DNA of 64,000 nucleotides, from assembly GCF_032193805.1 (NCBI RefSeq), contig NZ_JAVBIK010000001.1:1102033-1166032 (forward strand), read 5' to 3'. The first letter of the stretch is position 1, and each line of letters opens with the position of its first letter. The stretch comes from Rhodoferax potami. Its GTDB lineage: Bacteria; Pseudomonadota; Gammaproteobacteria; Burkholderiales; Burkholderiaceae_C. The position numbers were made by a program, and so were the translations under genes. Below, in pieces: positions 7,756 through 15,216 of this stretch. The notes beneath the pieces were generated by a model. It was not told the DNA's origin. It saw nothing but the letters and a program-made list of their open reading frames with translations, and ran no database searches.

Positions 7756-9729
7756 TCAGTGTGTTTCAGTGGGGGTCACATCCGACCCAGGGCTCAGCTC
7801 CACCAGCACCGCGCCAGCTTCCACCTGATCGCCCGTACGGGTGTGTACCGCCTGCACTTGGCCCGCTTGTTCGGCGCAGAGCCACATCTCCATCTTCATG
7901 GCCTCCACGCAGACGAGTTGCTGGCCCTCTCTGACCGCGTCGCCCGGCGCCACCAGCACTTGCGTGACCTTGCCGGCCACAGGCGATAGTGCACGGCTGG
8001 CATCTTTCAAAGCATTGGCATCGGGGAAGGCCGACACCTCGCTGAACACATGACTGTAGCCTGCGTGCGCCACATGCCATGCACCCGCAGCGAACACGGC
8101 GATGGCGGTCTGAGCCACACCGTCCAGCTCCAGACGCAGAACGGCGTCTTGCCAAGCGATGACGCGGGCCTGTGTTGTCACCCCATCCATCGTGAGGATG
8201 GTCCGTCCCTGACCATCGCTGCAGATTCGCACAGAGCGCACCTCTTCACCGCACTGCAACTGCACGCTGTAAGCCGCCACACTGTTGGCCCGCCAGCTGC
8301 TGCCTTGCTGCTGCGCCAACGCCAAGGTAGCAACTTGCCAGGCCGCCAAAGAAGGCACCGGCGCTTGCAGCAAAGGCTCACCCTCCTCCAGCCACTGGTC
8401 GATCAGCGTGGTGGTCATACGCGCTTCGCGGAAGGCGGGGTGATCCACCAAGTCGCTCAGGAAACGACCGTTGTTCTTCAAACCCAGCAAGGGCGCGTTC
8501 GCCAAAGCTGCACGCAGGCGGCGAATGGCATCGCTACGGTCACGCCCGTGCACGATGACTTTGGCCACCATCGGGTCATAGAACGGCGAAACCACACTCC
8601 CTTGCTGGATGCCATCGTCAATACGTACGCCGGGCTGCAACGCGCGCTCGGGCTGCCAATAGGCCACGGTGCCGGTCTGCGGCGCAAAGCCGGTGTACGG
8701 GTCTTCGACATAGAGGCGTGCCTCAATGGCGTGGCCGCTCAGGTGGATGTCTTCCTGCCGCGCAGGTAAGGGCTCGCCTGCAGCTACTTGCAGCTGCCAC
8801 TCGACCAGGTCGAAACCGGTGATGCATTCGGTGACCGGATGCTCCACCTGCAGGCGCGTATTCATTTCCAGAAAGTAGTGTTTGAGGTGCTCATCGACGA
8901 TGAACTCAACCGTGCCCGCTCCGCGGTAGCCCACCGCCAGCGCTGCGGCCACTGCATCGCGCCCCATGGCCTCGCGCATGGCGGGGCTGACCACTGGGGA
9001 CGGCGCTTCTTCAATCACCTTTTGCCGGCGTCGCTGGGCCGTGCAGTCGCGCTCACCCAAGTAGACCGCATTGCCGTGTGCATCCGCAAACACCTGTATC
9101 TCGATGTGACGGCCGTTGTCTATCAAGCGTTCCAACATCAGCGTGCCATCGCCGAATGCGCTGATGGCTTCCCGGCGGGCGCCCTCCAGACCGGGCTGCA
9201 GTTCGGTGTCGCTGCGCACCAGCCGCATGCCGCGTCCACCGCCACCGGCCACGGCTTTCACCAGTAATGGGTAACCCAACTTGTAAGCTTCTTGCGTGAG
9301 TACTGCGTCGCTCTGGTCCGCTCCCAAATAGCCCGGTGCGCAGGGCACGCCCGCTTGCAACATGCGCTGCTTGGCCAAGGCCTTGTCGCCCATGGCGGTG
9401 ATGGCGTCCGGCGGCGGGCCGATGAACACCACGCCCGCATCGGCACAGGCCTTAGCGAACGCAGCGTTTTCGCTCAAGAAGCCGTAGCCGGGGTGCAAAG
9501 CATCCGCGCCGGTTTTGCGCACGGCTTCCAGAATGGCGTCTACCTTGAGGTAGGACTCGGCGGCCGATGAAGGGCCGATGTGCACGGCCTCATCGGCCAA
9601 GGCTACGTGGGGTGCGTCGCGGTCGGCATCGCTGTAGACGGCCACGGTTTGGTAGCCTAGTTTGCGGGCTGTGCGGATGACGCGGCATGCAATTTCGCCG
9701 CGGTTGGCGATTAGGATTTTGCTAAACAT
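7756..9729 (-). CDS. atuF: Acyl-CoA carboxylase biotin-containing alpha subunit (geranyl-CoA/methylcrotonyl-CoA type)
   Basis: A 657-residue protein: a biotin carboxylase domain begins MFSKILIANRGEIACRVIRT, has the glycine-rich ATP loop GGGGRGMR near residue 165 and EMNTRLQVEHPVTE near 287. A BT-type linker follows, then a C-terminal biotinyl domain with EAMKMEM (about 614-620, biotin on the Lys). It carboxylates its own biotin, which the beta subunit transfers to the acyl-CoA. GGAGG lies seven bases before the ATG at 9729; the codon before it is also ATG. Gene order carboxyltransferase-dehydrogenase-hydratase-this gene equals atuCDEF, so geranyl-CoA carboxylase is preferred over methylcrotonyl-CoA carboxylase. 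This subunit alone does not decide. Confidence 0.85.
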   Translation of the reverse strand: MFSKILIANRGEIACRVIRTARKLGYQTVAVYSDADRDAPHVALADEAVHIGPSSAAESYLKVDAILEAVRKTGADALHPGYGFLSENAAFAKACADAGVVFIGPPPDAITAMGDKALAKQRMLQAGVPCAPGYLGADQSDAVLTQEAYKLGYPLLVKAVAGGGGRGMRLVRSDTELQPGLEGARREAISAFGDGTLMLERLIDNGRHIEIQVFADAHGNAVYLGERDCTAQRRRQKVIEEAPSPVVSPAMREAMGRDAVAAALAVGYRGAGTVEFIVDEHLKHYFLEMNTRLQVEHPVTECITGFDLVEWQLQVAAGEPLPARQEDIHLSGHAIEARLYVEDPYTGFAPQTGTVAYWQPERALQPGVRIDDGIQQGSVVSPFYDPMVAKVIVHGRDRSDAIRRLRAALANAPLLGLKNNGRFLSDLVDHPAFREARMTTTLIDQWLEEGEPLLQAPVPSLAAWQVATLALAQQQGSSWRANSVAAYSVQLQCGEEVRSVRICSDGQGRTILTMDGVTTQARVIAWQDAVLRLELDGVAQTAIAVFAAGAWHVAHAGYSHVFSEVSAFPDANALKDASRALSPVAGKVTQVLVAPGDAVREGQQLVCVEAMKMEMWLCAEQAGQVQAVHTRTGDQVEAGAVLVELSPGSDVTPTETH

Positions 9730-9750
9730 CATGCGTCCTCCTGCTGTGGC

Positions 9751-9838
9751 GCCTGCGGGGCAATGCGCTTCGCTCCGTGTCCCCCGCCCGCTTTGCGGGC
9801 TCCTCCTTGACCTACGCAAAGCGCATTGCCCCACAGGC
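9751..9838. repeat. Palindromic intergenic element
   Basis: The arms 9751-9773 and 9816-9838 are inverted repeats of 23 bp with two mismatches. The core GGGGCAATGCGC is exact on both sides. Inside is a second hairpin, GCCCGC-TTT-GCGGGC (9786-9800). The element fills most of the gap between the hydratase and biotin carboxylase genes of one operon, so it is transcribed. It resembles REP- or MITE-type elements in structure and may act on mRNA stability or be a small mobile repeat. No second copy was seen in the window. Confidence 0.75.
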
Positions 9839-9868
9839 TTGGAGTCGCGTTGTTGGTTGACCAAAATT

Positions 9869-10771
9869 TCATGTCATGGCCCATTTGGGTTTGCGCTTTT
9901 GTAGGAATGCGGTCATGCCTTCTAGTCCCTCTGCGCTTTGCGCTGAGTGGGCGAAGACGGCTGCGGCTTGCTCCACCAGATCAGCAGCCGGGTTAAAGCG
10001 CGCTTGCTGCATCAAGGCTTTGGTGGCGGCCAAGGCGCCGGGGGCGCAGGCCAATATGTCGGAGAGCACGCGGTTCAGTTTCTGTGGCAAGTCGTCAGCA
10101 CTGCACAGCTCATGGACCAAGCCCAAGCGATGCGCCGCAGCGGCGTCCAAGCGCCCGCCAGTCACGGCCAAGCGTTTGGCTTGCGAATAGCCCAAGCGCT
10201 CGACCAGAAACGGCGCGATCTGTGCAGGCACCACGCCCAGCGACGTCTCGGGCAGGCGGAACGAAGCACTGTCGTCCGCCAGCGCCACGTCGGCCACACA
10301 GGCTAGGCCGAAGCCGCCGCCCATGACCGTGCCTTCCAGCACTGCCACCACGGCCAGCGGGGTCTGGGCGTAGGCCACGCACAGGCGGCCGAAGGCGGCG
10401 TTCACCTCCGCAATCGGGTCGGGCGCGCCAGCCTCGCGCTGCATGGAGCGCATGCGTGCGCCAGCCATGTCTTTGAGGTCCGCACCCGCGCAGAAGTGCC
10501 CGCCTGCGCCGCGCAACACCACCACGCGCACCGCGCCTTCGCTACCTGCAGTGGCCTCTGCCGCCTGCAAAGCTTGCTGCAGCTCGGCCACCATTTGCAG
10601 GGACATGGCATTGCGCGCCTCGGGGCGGTTCAAGGTGATGTGCAACACCGCGCCCACCTGCTCTGCACGGATATGCCCGTAGCCTGGCGCAGGCGTATTT
10701 GCTCCTTTTTCAGGAGCTGCTTTCGCACTATCCATGGGCGCTAGCGGGCTATTTGACTCAGAAACTTGCAT
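9869..10771 (-). CDS. atuE: Enoyl-CoA hydratase (isohexenylglutaconyl-CoA/methylglutaconyl-CoA hydratase type)
   Basis: A 300-residue crotonase-fold protein with LNRPEARNAMSL (about residues 46-57), the oxyanion segment AGGHFCAGADLKDMAGAR (about 89-106) and VMGGGFGLACVADVALADD. It would hydrate the glutaconyl-type product of the carboxylase. The gene begins three bases after the dehydrogenase stop. The first 30 or so residues are an unusual Ala/Pro/Ser-rich extension encoded by a copy of the dispersed repeat (10697-10754), so the ancestral start may have been downstream. The order of the operon supports atuE; leucine-pathway liuC is the alternative. Confidence 0.82.
   Translation of the reverse strand: MQVSESNSPLAPMDSAKAAPEKGANTPAPGYGHIRAEQVGAVLHITLNRPEARNAMSLQMVAELQQALQAAEATAGSEGAVRVVVLRGAGGHFCAGADLKDMAGARMRSMQREAGAPDPIAEVNAAFGRLCVAYAQTPLAVVAVLEGTVMGGGFGLACVADVALADDSASFRLPETSLGVVPAQIAPFLVERLGYSQAKRLAVTGGRLDAAAAHRLGLVHELCSADDLPQKLNRVLSDILACAPGALAATKALMQQARFNPAADLVEQAAAVFAHSAQSAEGLEGMTAFLQKRKPKWAMT
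10697..10754 (-). repeat. Dispersed repeat family copy inside the hydratase N-terminus
   Basis: On the minus strand it reads CTAGCGCCCATGGATAGTGC followed by GAAAGCAGCTCCTG and AAAAAGGAGC. It aligns without gaps to the copy at 36190-36243 over TAGCGCCC, TGCG and AGCAGCT. It encodes the SPLAPMDSAKAAPEK portion of the hydratase N-terminus. Confidence 0.7.
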
Positions 10772-10774
10772 AGC

Positions 10775-11929
10775 TCAGGCGGCTTTGCCGGGCAAGGTGC
10801 CTTCGAGCTTGCAGATGATGCCCAGCATGATTTCGTCGGCCCCGCCGCCAATCGAGATGAGGCGGCTATCACGGTAGGCCTGCGAGATCGGGTTATCGGC
10901 GGTGAAGCCCATGCCGCCCCAGTACTGCAGGCAGCTGTCGGTCACCTCGCGGCTCAAGCGGCCCGCCTTGAGCTTGGCCATGGATGCCAGCTTGGTCACA
11001 TCCTTGCCGCCCACGTATTGCTCCACCGCACGGTAGGTGAGCGCGCGCAGGCACTCCACCTCGGTGCGCAGCTCGGCCAGGCGAAAGTGCACCACCTGGT
11101 TGTTGAGGATGGGCTGCCCGAAGGTCTGGCGCTGGCGGGTGTAGGCTATGGTGAGGTTGATCAGGTTGTCCAGCGAGCGCAAGCTGCTGGCCGCACCGTA
11201 GAGCCGTTCCTCCTGGAACTGCAGCATCTGCAGCATGAAGCCCATGCCCTCTTGGCCAATCAGGTTGCGCTGCGGCACCCGCACATTGTCAAAAAACAGC
11301 TGCGCCGTGTCGCTGCTGTGCATGCCGATCTTTTCGATCTTCTGGCGGGTAATGCCCGGCGCGTCCATGGGCACGATGATGAGCGACTTGTTCTTGTGCA
11401 CTGCACCCTCGCTGGTGTTGGCCAACAGGCAGCACCAGTCGGCCTGCATGCCGTTGGTGATCCACATCTTGGAGCCGTTGATCACGTAGTCGCCGCCGTC
11501 TTTGCGGGCTGTGGTCTTGAGGGCTGCCACATCCGAGCCGCCCGTGACCTCGCTCACGCCGATGCAGCCCACCATGTCGCCCGCAATCGCCGGGGCCAGG
11601 TACTGGGTGCGCAACTCATCACTGCCAAAGCGGGCCAACGCTGGAGTGCACATGTCGGTCTGCACGCCGATGGCCATGGGCACACCGCCCACATTGCAGT
11701 CGCCCAGCGCCTCGGCCATCACCATGGAGTAGCTGAAGTCCAGCCCCATGCCGCCGAACTCGGTGGGGTACTTGATGCCCAGCAGCCCGAGGTCGCCCAT
11801 TTTCTTGAACAAGGCACGCGCCGGGAACATGCCCGCCTTCTCCCACTCCGCAGTGAAGGGGTTGATTTCGTTGGCCACAAATTTGCGCACCGTATCGGCA
11901 ATCTGGGTGTGCTCGGAGGTGAATTTCAT
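10775..11929 (-). CDS. atuD: Acyl-CoA dehydrogenase (citronellyl-CoA dehydrogenase-like)
   Basis: A 384-residue flavoenzyme starting MKFTSEHTQIADTVRKFVAN. The family signatures are VSEVTGGSDVAALKT (about 135-149), MWITNG, and the C-terminal QYWGGMGFTADNPISQAYRDSRLISIGGGADEIM region (about 335-370). AGGA lies before the ATG at 11929, preferred over an upstream in-frame codon. The FPARALFKKMGDLGLLGI and PMAIGVQTDM segments resemble what I remember of AtuD and differ from isovaleryl-CoA dehydrogenase. Expected role: FAD-dependent oxidation of citronellyl-CoA or a similar branched acyl-CoA, passing electrons to ETF. It is the second gene of the operon. Confidence 0.82.
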   Translation of the reverse strand: MKFTSEHTQIADTVRKFVANEINPFTAEWEKAGMFPARALFKKMGDLGLLGIKYPTEFGGMGLDFSYSMVMAEALGDCNVGGVPMAIGVQTDMCTPALARFGSDELRTQYLAPAIAGDMVGCIGVSEVTGGSDVAALKTTARKDGGDYVINGSKMWITNGMQADWCCLLANTSEGAVHKNKSLIIVPMDAPGITRQKIEKIGMHSSDTAQLFFDNVRVPQRNLIGQEGMGFMLQMLQFQEERLYGAASSLRSLDNLINLTIAYTRQRQTFGQPILNNQVVHFRLAELRTEVECLRALTYRAVEQYVGGKDVTKLASMAKLKAGRLSREVTDSCLQYWGGMGFTADNPISQAYRDSRLISIGGGADEIMLGIICKLEGTLPGKAA

Positions 11930-11974
11930 GGGGTGTCCTCGGGTCGTTGTAATGAGTGAGTCGGGCAACCGCGC

Positions 11975-13597
11975 TCAGAGGCGGGCCACACCAAAAGTGT
12001 TGGCGTTCAGCTTGCGGTCAGCGGCCTCGGCAGCCAGCGCTAGGCACAGGCCCAGAATGCGGCGGGTGTCGCGCGGGTCGATAATTCCGTCGTCCCACAA
12101 GCGGGCGGTACCAAAGAGGGCCGCGCTTTCTTTGTCCAGCCGCAGGCACAGCCCATCAGACATGGCTTTGAGCGCCTCGTCATTCGCCTCCATGCCCATA
12201 CGCTCCACCTTGGCGCGGTTCACGATGTCCATCACCTTGGCGGCCTGCGCGCCACCCATAACTGCCGTGCGCGCCGTGGGCCAGCTGAAGATGAAGTTCG
12301 GGTCAAACCCACGCCCGCACATGCCGTAGTTGCCCGCGCCATACGAGCCGCCCAACACCACGGTGAATTTGGGCACGCGCGCATTGGCTACCGCCTGAAT
12401 CATCTTGCTGCCGTGCTTGATGGCGCCATTGCGCTCGGCCACCGAGCCCACCATGTAGCCAGTGGTGTTCTGCAAAAACAGCAGCGGTGTGCCGCTCTGG
12501 TCACACAGCTGGATGAACTGCGCCGCCTTGGTAGAGCCGGCGGGTTGAATCGGCCCGTTATTGCCCAGAATGCCCACCAGCCGCCCCTCGATGCGGGCGT
12601 GGCCGCACATCATCTCGGGGGCATAGCCGGCCTTGAATTCCAGAAAGTCCGAGCTATCCACCAGCCGTGCAATCACCTCGCGCACGTCATAGGGCTCGCG
12701 CTCGTCGGCAGGGACGATGCCCATCAGCTCCTGCTCGTCAAACAATGGTGCGGCAAAGCCGGCGCCCTGGGCTGGAGCGTTTGGCGCAGTGTCCCAGTTG
12801 ATCTTGTCCATCAGCTCGCGGGTCAGGGCGATGGCGTGGGCGTCGTCCTCGGTGAGGTACTCACCCAAGCCGGTCACTTGCGCGTGCGTCTCGGCGCCGC
12901 CCAGTTCGTCGTCGGTGCAGTCCTCGCCGATGGCGGCTTTCACCAAGGGGGGGCCGGCCAGGTAGATGCTGCTGCGCCCGCGCACCAGCACCACGTAGTC
13001 CGACAGGCCGGGCAGATACGCACCGCCCGCCGTGCTGGAGCCATGCACCACCGAGATTTGCGGAATGCCTGCTGCCGACATGCGCGCCTGGTTGGCAAAG
13101 CTGCGCCCGCCCTCCACAAAGATTTCCGACTGGTACATCAGGTTGGCGCCGCCACTCTCCACCAGGTAAATCACCGGCAGCTTGTTTTGCAGGGCCACCT
13201 CTTGAGCGCGCAGTGCCTTCTTGAGGCCCATGGGTGCGACCGTGCCGCCTTTGACCGCGCTGTCGTTCACCGAGATCAGGCAGCGCTTGCCCGCCACGGT
13301 ACCGATGCCGATGATGGAGCCACCGCCTAGCACCGCCTTTTTGCCGTCGTCGTCGTGCATGTTGAGGCCGGCCAAGCGGCTCAGCTCCAAGAACGGCGAG
13401 TTGCGGTCCAGCAGGCGGGCCACGCGCTCACGCGGCAGCAGCTGGCCACGCTTCTCAAACTTTTCGCGCTTGCTTTCCGACTCGGCAATCACCATGTCCT
13501 GCAAGCGCTGCACCTCGGCCAGCAGGCCCTGCATGCGCTGGGCATTGGCGGCAAAGGCATCGGAGCGCGGGTTGATCTTGGAACGCAGGGCAGGCAT
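11975..13597 (-). CDS. atuC: Acyl-CoA carboxylase carboxyltransferase (beta) subunit, geranyl-CoA type
   Basis: A 540-residue carboxyltransferase with two crotonase-like halves. Visible are KRGQLLPRERVARLLD, LVESGGANL, HGSSTAGGAYLPGLSD (about residues 193-208) and GGSYGAGNYGMCGR (about 425-438). The LAGLNMHDDDGKKAVLGGGS stretch and the EIFVEGGRSFANQARMSAAG stretch look like geranyl-CoA carboxylase; methylcrotonyl-CoA carboxylases as I recall them have a bulkier FPDxxHFGRxF at that site, the pocket said to exclude long chains. With the alpha subunit it would carboxylate a branched 2-enoyl-CoA. It is the first gene of the operon, behind the promoter at 13627-13655. Confidence 0.86.
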   Translation of the reverse strand: MPALRSKINPRSDAFAANAQRMQGLLAEVQRLQDMVIAESESKREKFEKRGQLLPRERVARLLDRNSPFLELSRLAGLNMHDDDGKKAVLGGGSIIGIGTVAGKRCLISVNDSAVKGGTVAPMGLKKALRAQEVALQNKLPVIYLVESGGANLMYQSEIFVEGGRSFANQARMSAAGIPQISVVHGSSTAGGAYLPGLSDYVVLVRGRSSIYLAGPPLVKAAIGEDCTDDELGGAETHAQVTGLGEYLTEDDAHAIALTRELMDKINWDTAPNAPAQGAGFAAPLFDEQELMGIVPADEREPYDVREVIARLVDSSDFLEFKAGYAPEMMCGHARIEGRLVGILGNNGPIQPAGSTKAAQFIQLCDQSGTPLLFLQNTTGYMVGSVAERNGAIKHGSKMIQAVANARVPKFTVVLGGSYGAGNYGMCGRGFDPNFIFSWPTARTAVMGGAQAAKVMDIVNRAKVERMGMEANDEALKAMSDGLCLRLDKESAALFGTARLWDDGIIDPRDTRRILGLCLALAAEAADRKLNANTFGVARL

Positions 13598-13626
13598 AGG
13601 TCTGGGCTTTCTGAGTTGCTTGACGC

Positions 13627-13655
13627 ATTAGAGGCCAGGGTGACGTTAACGTCAA
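13627..13655 (-). promoter_or_regulatory. Sigma-70-type promoter of the atu-like operon
   Basis: On the minus strand TTGACG (13650-13655) and TCTAAT (13627-13632) are separated by exactly 17 bases. The predicted transcript start is about 20 bases upstream of the ATG at 13597. The -35 lies inside the palindrome at 13641-13654. Confidence 0.7.
13641..13654. promoter_or_regulatory. Palindromic operator, probable MerR/LiuR-type site
   Basis: TGACGTTAACGTCA is a perfect 14-bp palindrome. It overlaps the -35 of the operon promoter and lies in the divergent gap facing SCP2 and the MerR regulator. It matches what I recall of the binding motif of LiuR, a MerR-family regulator of branched-chain acyl-CoA catabolism (ACGT half-sites around an AT core). 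Overlap with the -35 suggests repression or MerR-style DNA distortion. Confidence 0.7.
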
Positions 13656-13754
13656 CCAGTTGCCGTATAGGTGTTTTCACTATGCCTTACGTTATGCTCG
13701 GCCACTACCATCCGCCACGGTCCATTCGATTTACCCGACACCGGAGAACACAAC

Positions 13755-14051
13755 ATGTCCCTCGAATCCGCAACCCAAGCCATCCGCGCCAAAGTGGGCG
13801 ACGACAGCGGCCTCAACGCCACCCTGAAGTTCGACATGGGCGCTGACGGCGTCATCGTCATCGACGGTGCCAGCACCCCCAACACCGTGAGCAACACCAA
13901 CACCGATACCGACTGCACCGTCGGCATCACCCTGGACAACCTGCAAGCCATGCTGGACGGCGACCTGGAGCCCGCCACCGGCTTCATGGCCGGCAAGCTC
14001 AAGGTCAGCGGCGACATGGGTGTGGCCATGCGCCTGCAACGCGTGATCTGA
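13755..14051 (+). CDS. SCP2 sterol-carrier-domain protein
   Basis: A 98-residue single-domain protein with the SCP2 pattern: GLNATLKFDMGADGVIVIDG, then the DCTVGITLDNLQAMLDGDLEP core (about 55-75), then GFMAGKLKVSGDMGVAMRLQ. SCP2 domains bind fatty acyl-CoAs or other hydrophobic ligands. GGAG precedes the ATG at 13755. It is divergent from the acyl-CoA operon and eight bases ahead of merR, so it probably belongs to the same regulon and may carry acyl-CoA substrates. Confidence 0.88.
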   Translation: MSLESATQAIRAKVGDDSGLNATLKFDMGADGVIVIDGASTPNTVSNTNTDTDCTVGITLDNLQAMLDGDLEPATGFMAGKLKVSGDMGVAMRLQRVI

Positions 14052-14059
14052 CCCTGCGC

Positions 14060-14536
14060 ATGGCCAAAAACGCCCCTGTGCCCGACGCCCTGACCGACGC
14101 GCAAGCGTTTGTCGACTCCCACCGCGACGAGGGCACCACCGAACTCTTCGGCATCACCGAGCTGTGTCGTGAGTTCGGCATCACCCTGCGGGCGCTGCGC
14201 TTTTATGAAGACAAGGGCCTGCTCGCCCCCCGCCGGGTGAACGGCGCCCGCGTCTACACCCGGCGCGACCGGGCACGGCTGGCCCTGATCCTGCGGGCCA
14301 AGGCCATCGGCTCGCCGCTCTCAGAAATCAAAACCTATCTCGATTTGTATGGCGACCACGGCGAAGGCCGCGCGCAGCAGCTGCAATACGTGATCACCCG
14401 CACCGACAACGAGATCACCGAGCTGGAGAAAAAGCGCGCCCAGATTGACGCGACCCTGGCCGAGCTGCGCGTCATCAACGGCAGCTGCCGTGGCCTGCTG
14501 GCCGAGCGGCAGCGCAAACCCAAAAGCAAGACTTAG
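14060..14536 (+). CDS. MerR-family transcriptional regulator (LiuR-like)
   Basis: A 158-residue regulator. The MerR helix-turn-helix FGITELCREFGITLRALRFYEDKGLL starts near residue 31, followed by the wing R-R-V-N-G-A-R-V-Y, and a C-terminal dimerisation helix (about 105-145). There are no metal-binding cysteine clusters, only one late Cys, so an organic or acyl-CoA effector is more likely than a metal. The N-terminus is about 30 residues longer than minimal MerR proteins. Its place beside the divergent acyl-CoA operon and the ACGT palindrome suggests it controls both. Confidence 0.85.
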   Translation: MAKNAPVPDALTDAQAFVDSHRDEGTTELFGITELCREFGITLRALRFYEDKGLLAPRRVNGARVYTRRDRARLALILRAKAIGSPLSEIKTYLDLYGDHGEGRAQQLQYVITRTDNEITELEKKRAQIDATLAELRVINGSCRGLLAERQRKPKSKT

Positions 14537-14562
14537 GGCCCTGCCAGGGCAAAATATGTATC

Positions 14563-14620
14563 AAATCAGGCGCCAGCCCACGTAGGAAATTCGCCTATTG
14601 CTCCTAAAACAGGAGCAAAT
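14563..14620 (+). repeat. Dispersed repeat family copy, intergenic
   Basis: The tail TTGCTCCTAAAACAGGAGCA and upstream CAGGCGCCAGCCCACG resemble the hydratase copy at 10697-10754 (CTCCTGAAAAAGGAGC there). It lies between merR and the convergent gene ending at 14631. Its GCTCCT-N4-AGGAGC hairpin could also act as a weak terminator. Confidence 0.55.
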
Positions 14621-14630
14621 CACCTGCGCT

Positions 14631-15017
14631 TCAAGTGAGCATTTGGTCTTTGGCCACAAAGTATTTGCGGGCGTAGGCCACTAGCTGGCTGTCGGTGGGG
14701 TGGTCAATCGTCTCTACACCCACCACCTTGTTGCCCACCTGCGGGTCGTGGCTGTGCAGGTGCTTGATGAGTTGCAGCTTGGCCTGTGCCGGGCCCACCA
14801 CCAAGATTTCTTCAGCGCCTTTGAGCGCCTCAGCAATCGCGTGAAAGTATTGCTTGTCCTCAGATGCCTTGCCCGAGCCCACTACGCCGCTCTTGGCGTG
14901 CACCTGCGAATGCGGGTGCTTGGGGCGCACGATGGACGCCTCCACATCGTACGGCGCAATGTGCATGACATGCGCCTCCGAATGATCCAACCAGACAACT
15001 GCGTGGTAATGCGACAT
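14631..15017 (-). CDS. Small eRF1-like/host-attachment-like protein of unknown function
   Basis: A 128-residue protein starting MSHYHAVVWLDHSEAHVMHI. It has alternating beta and alpha segments and EEILVVGPAQAKLQLIKHLHSHDP in the middle. This resembles small bacterial proteins annotated as translational machinery or host-attachment proteins, which share an eRF1/Pelota-like fold, but the match is from memory. The ATG at 15017 is preferred; upstream in-frame codons lack a ribosome site and contain low-quality sequence. No catalytic motif is evident. It is divergent from the SPOR lipoprotein gene. Confidence 0.65.
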   Translation of the reverse strand: MSHYHAVVWLDHSEAHVMHIAPYDVEASIVRPKHPHSQVHAKSGVVGSGKASEDKQYFHAIAEALKGAEEILVVGPAQAKLQLIKHLHSHDPQVGNKVVGVETIDHPTDSQLVAYARKYFVAKDQMLT

Positions 15018-15216
15018 GGTGTTTCTTTCTAAGTGTTGAACAACACCTCCAGCGTAGGCCGCTGGCAGCCGCAGGTATTGCGCTGGGTCAAGCTGCGCAC
15101 AGACGGTAGAACCATGCTTTACATACAGTACATTTTGAGGATTGCGCCCGCGAGCCTCGTGCATGCAGCGCAGCAGTCACCCGATGACCCCGTTTTAACG
15201 AGAAAGCAGCAGCCCC

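Noticed and set aside
7756-13597. Assignment of the operon to leucine degradation (liu)
   Set aside because: Gene order, the dehydrogenase type and the carboxyltransferase pocket segment fit atuCDEF better, and isovaleryl-CoA dehydrogenase and HMG-CoA lyase are absent. It is kept as the alternative because the hydratase and biotin subunit cannot decide.
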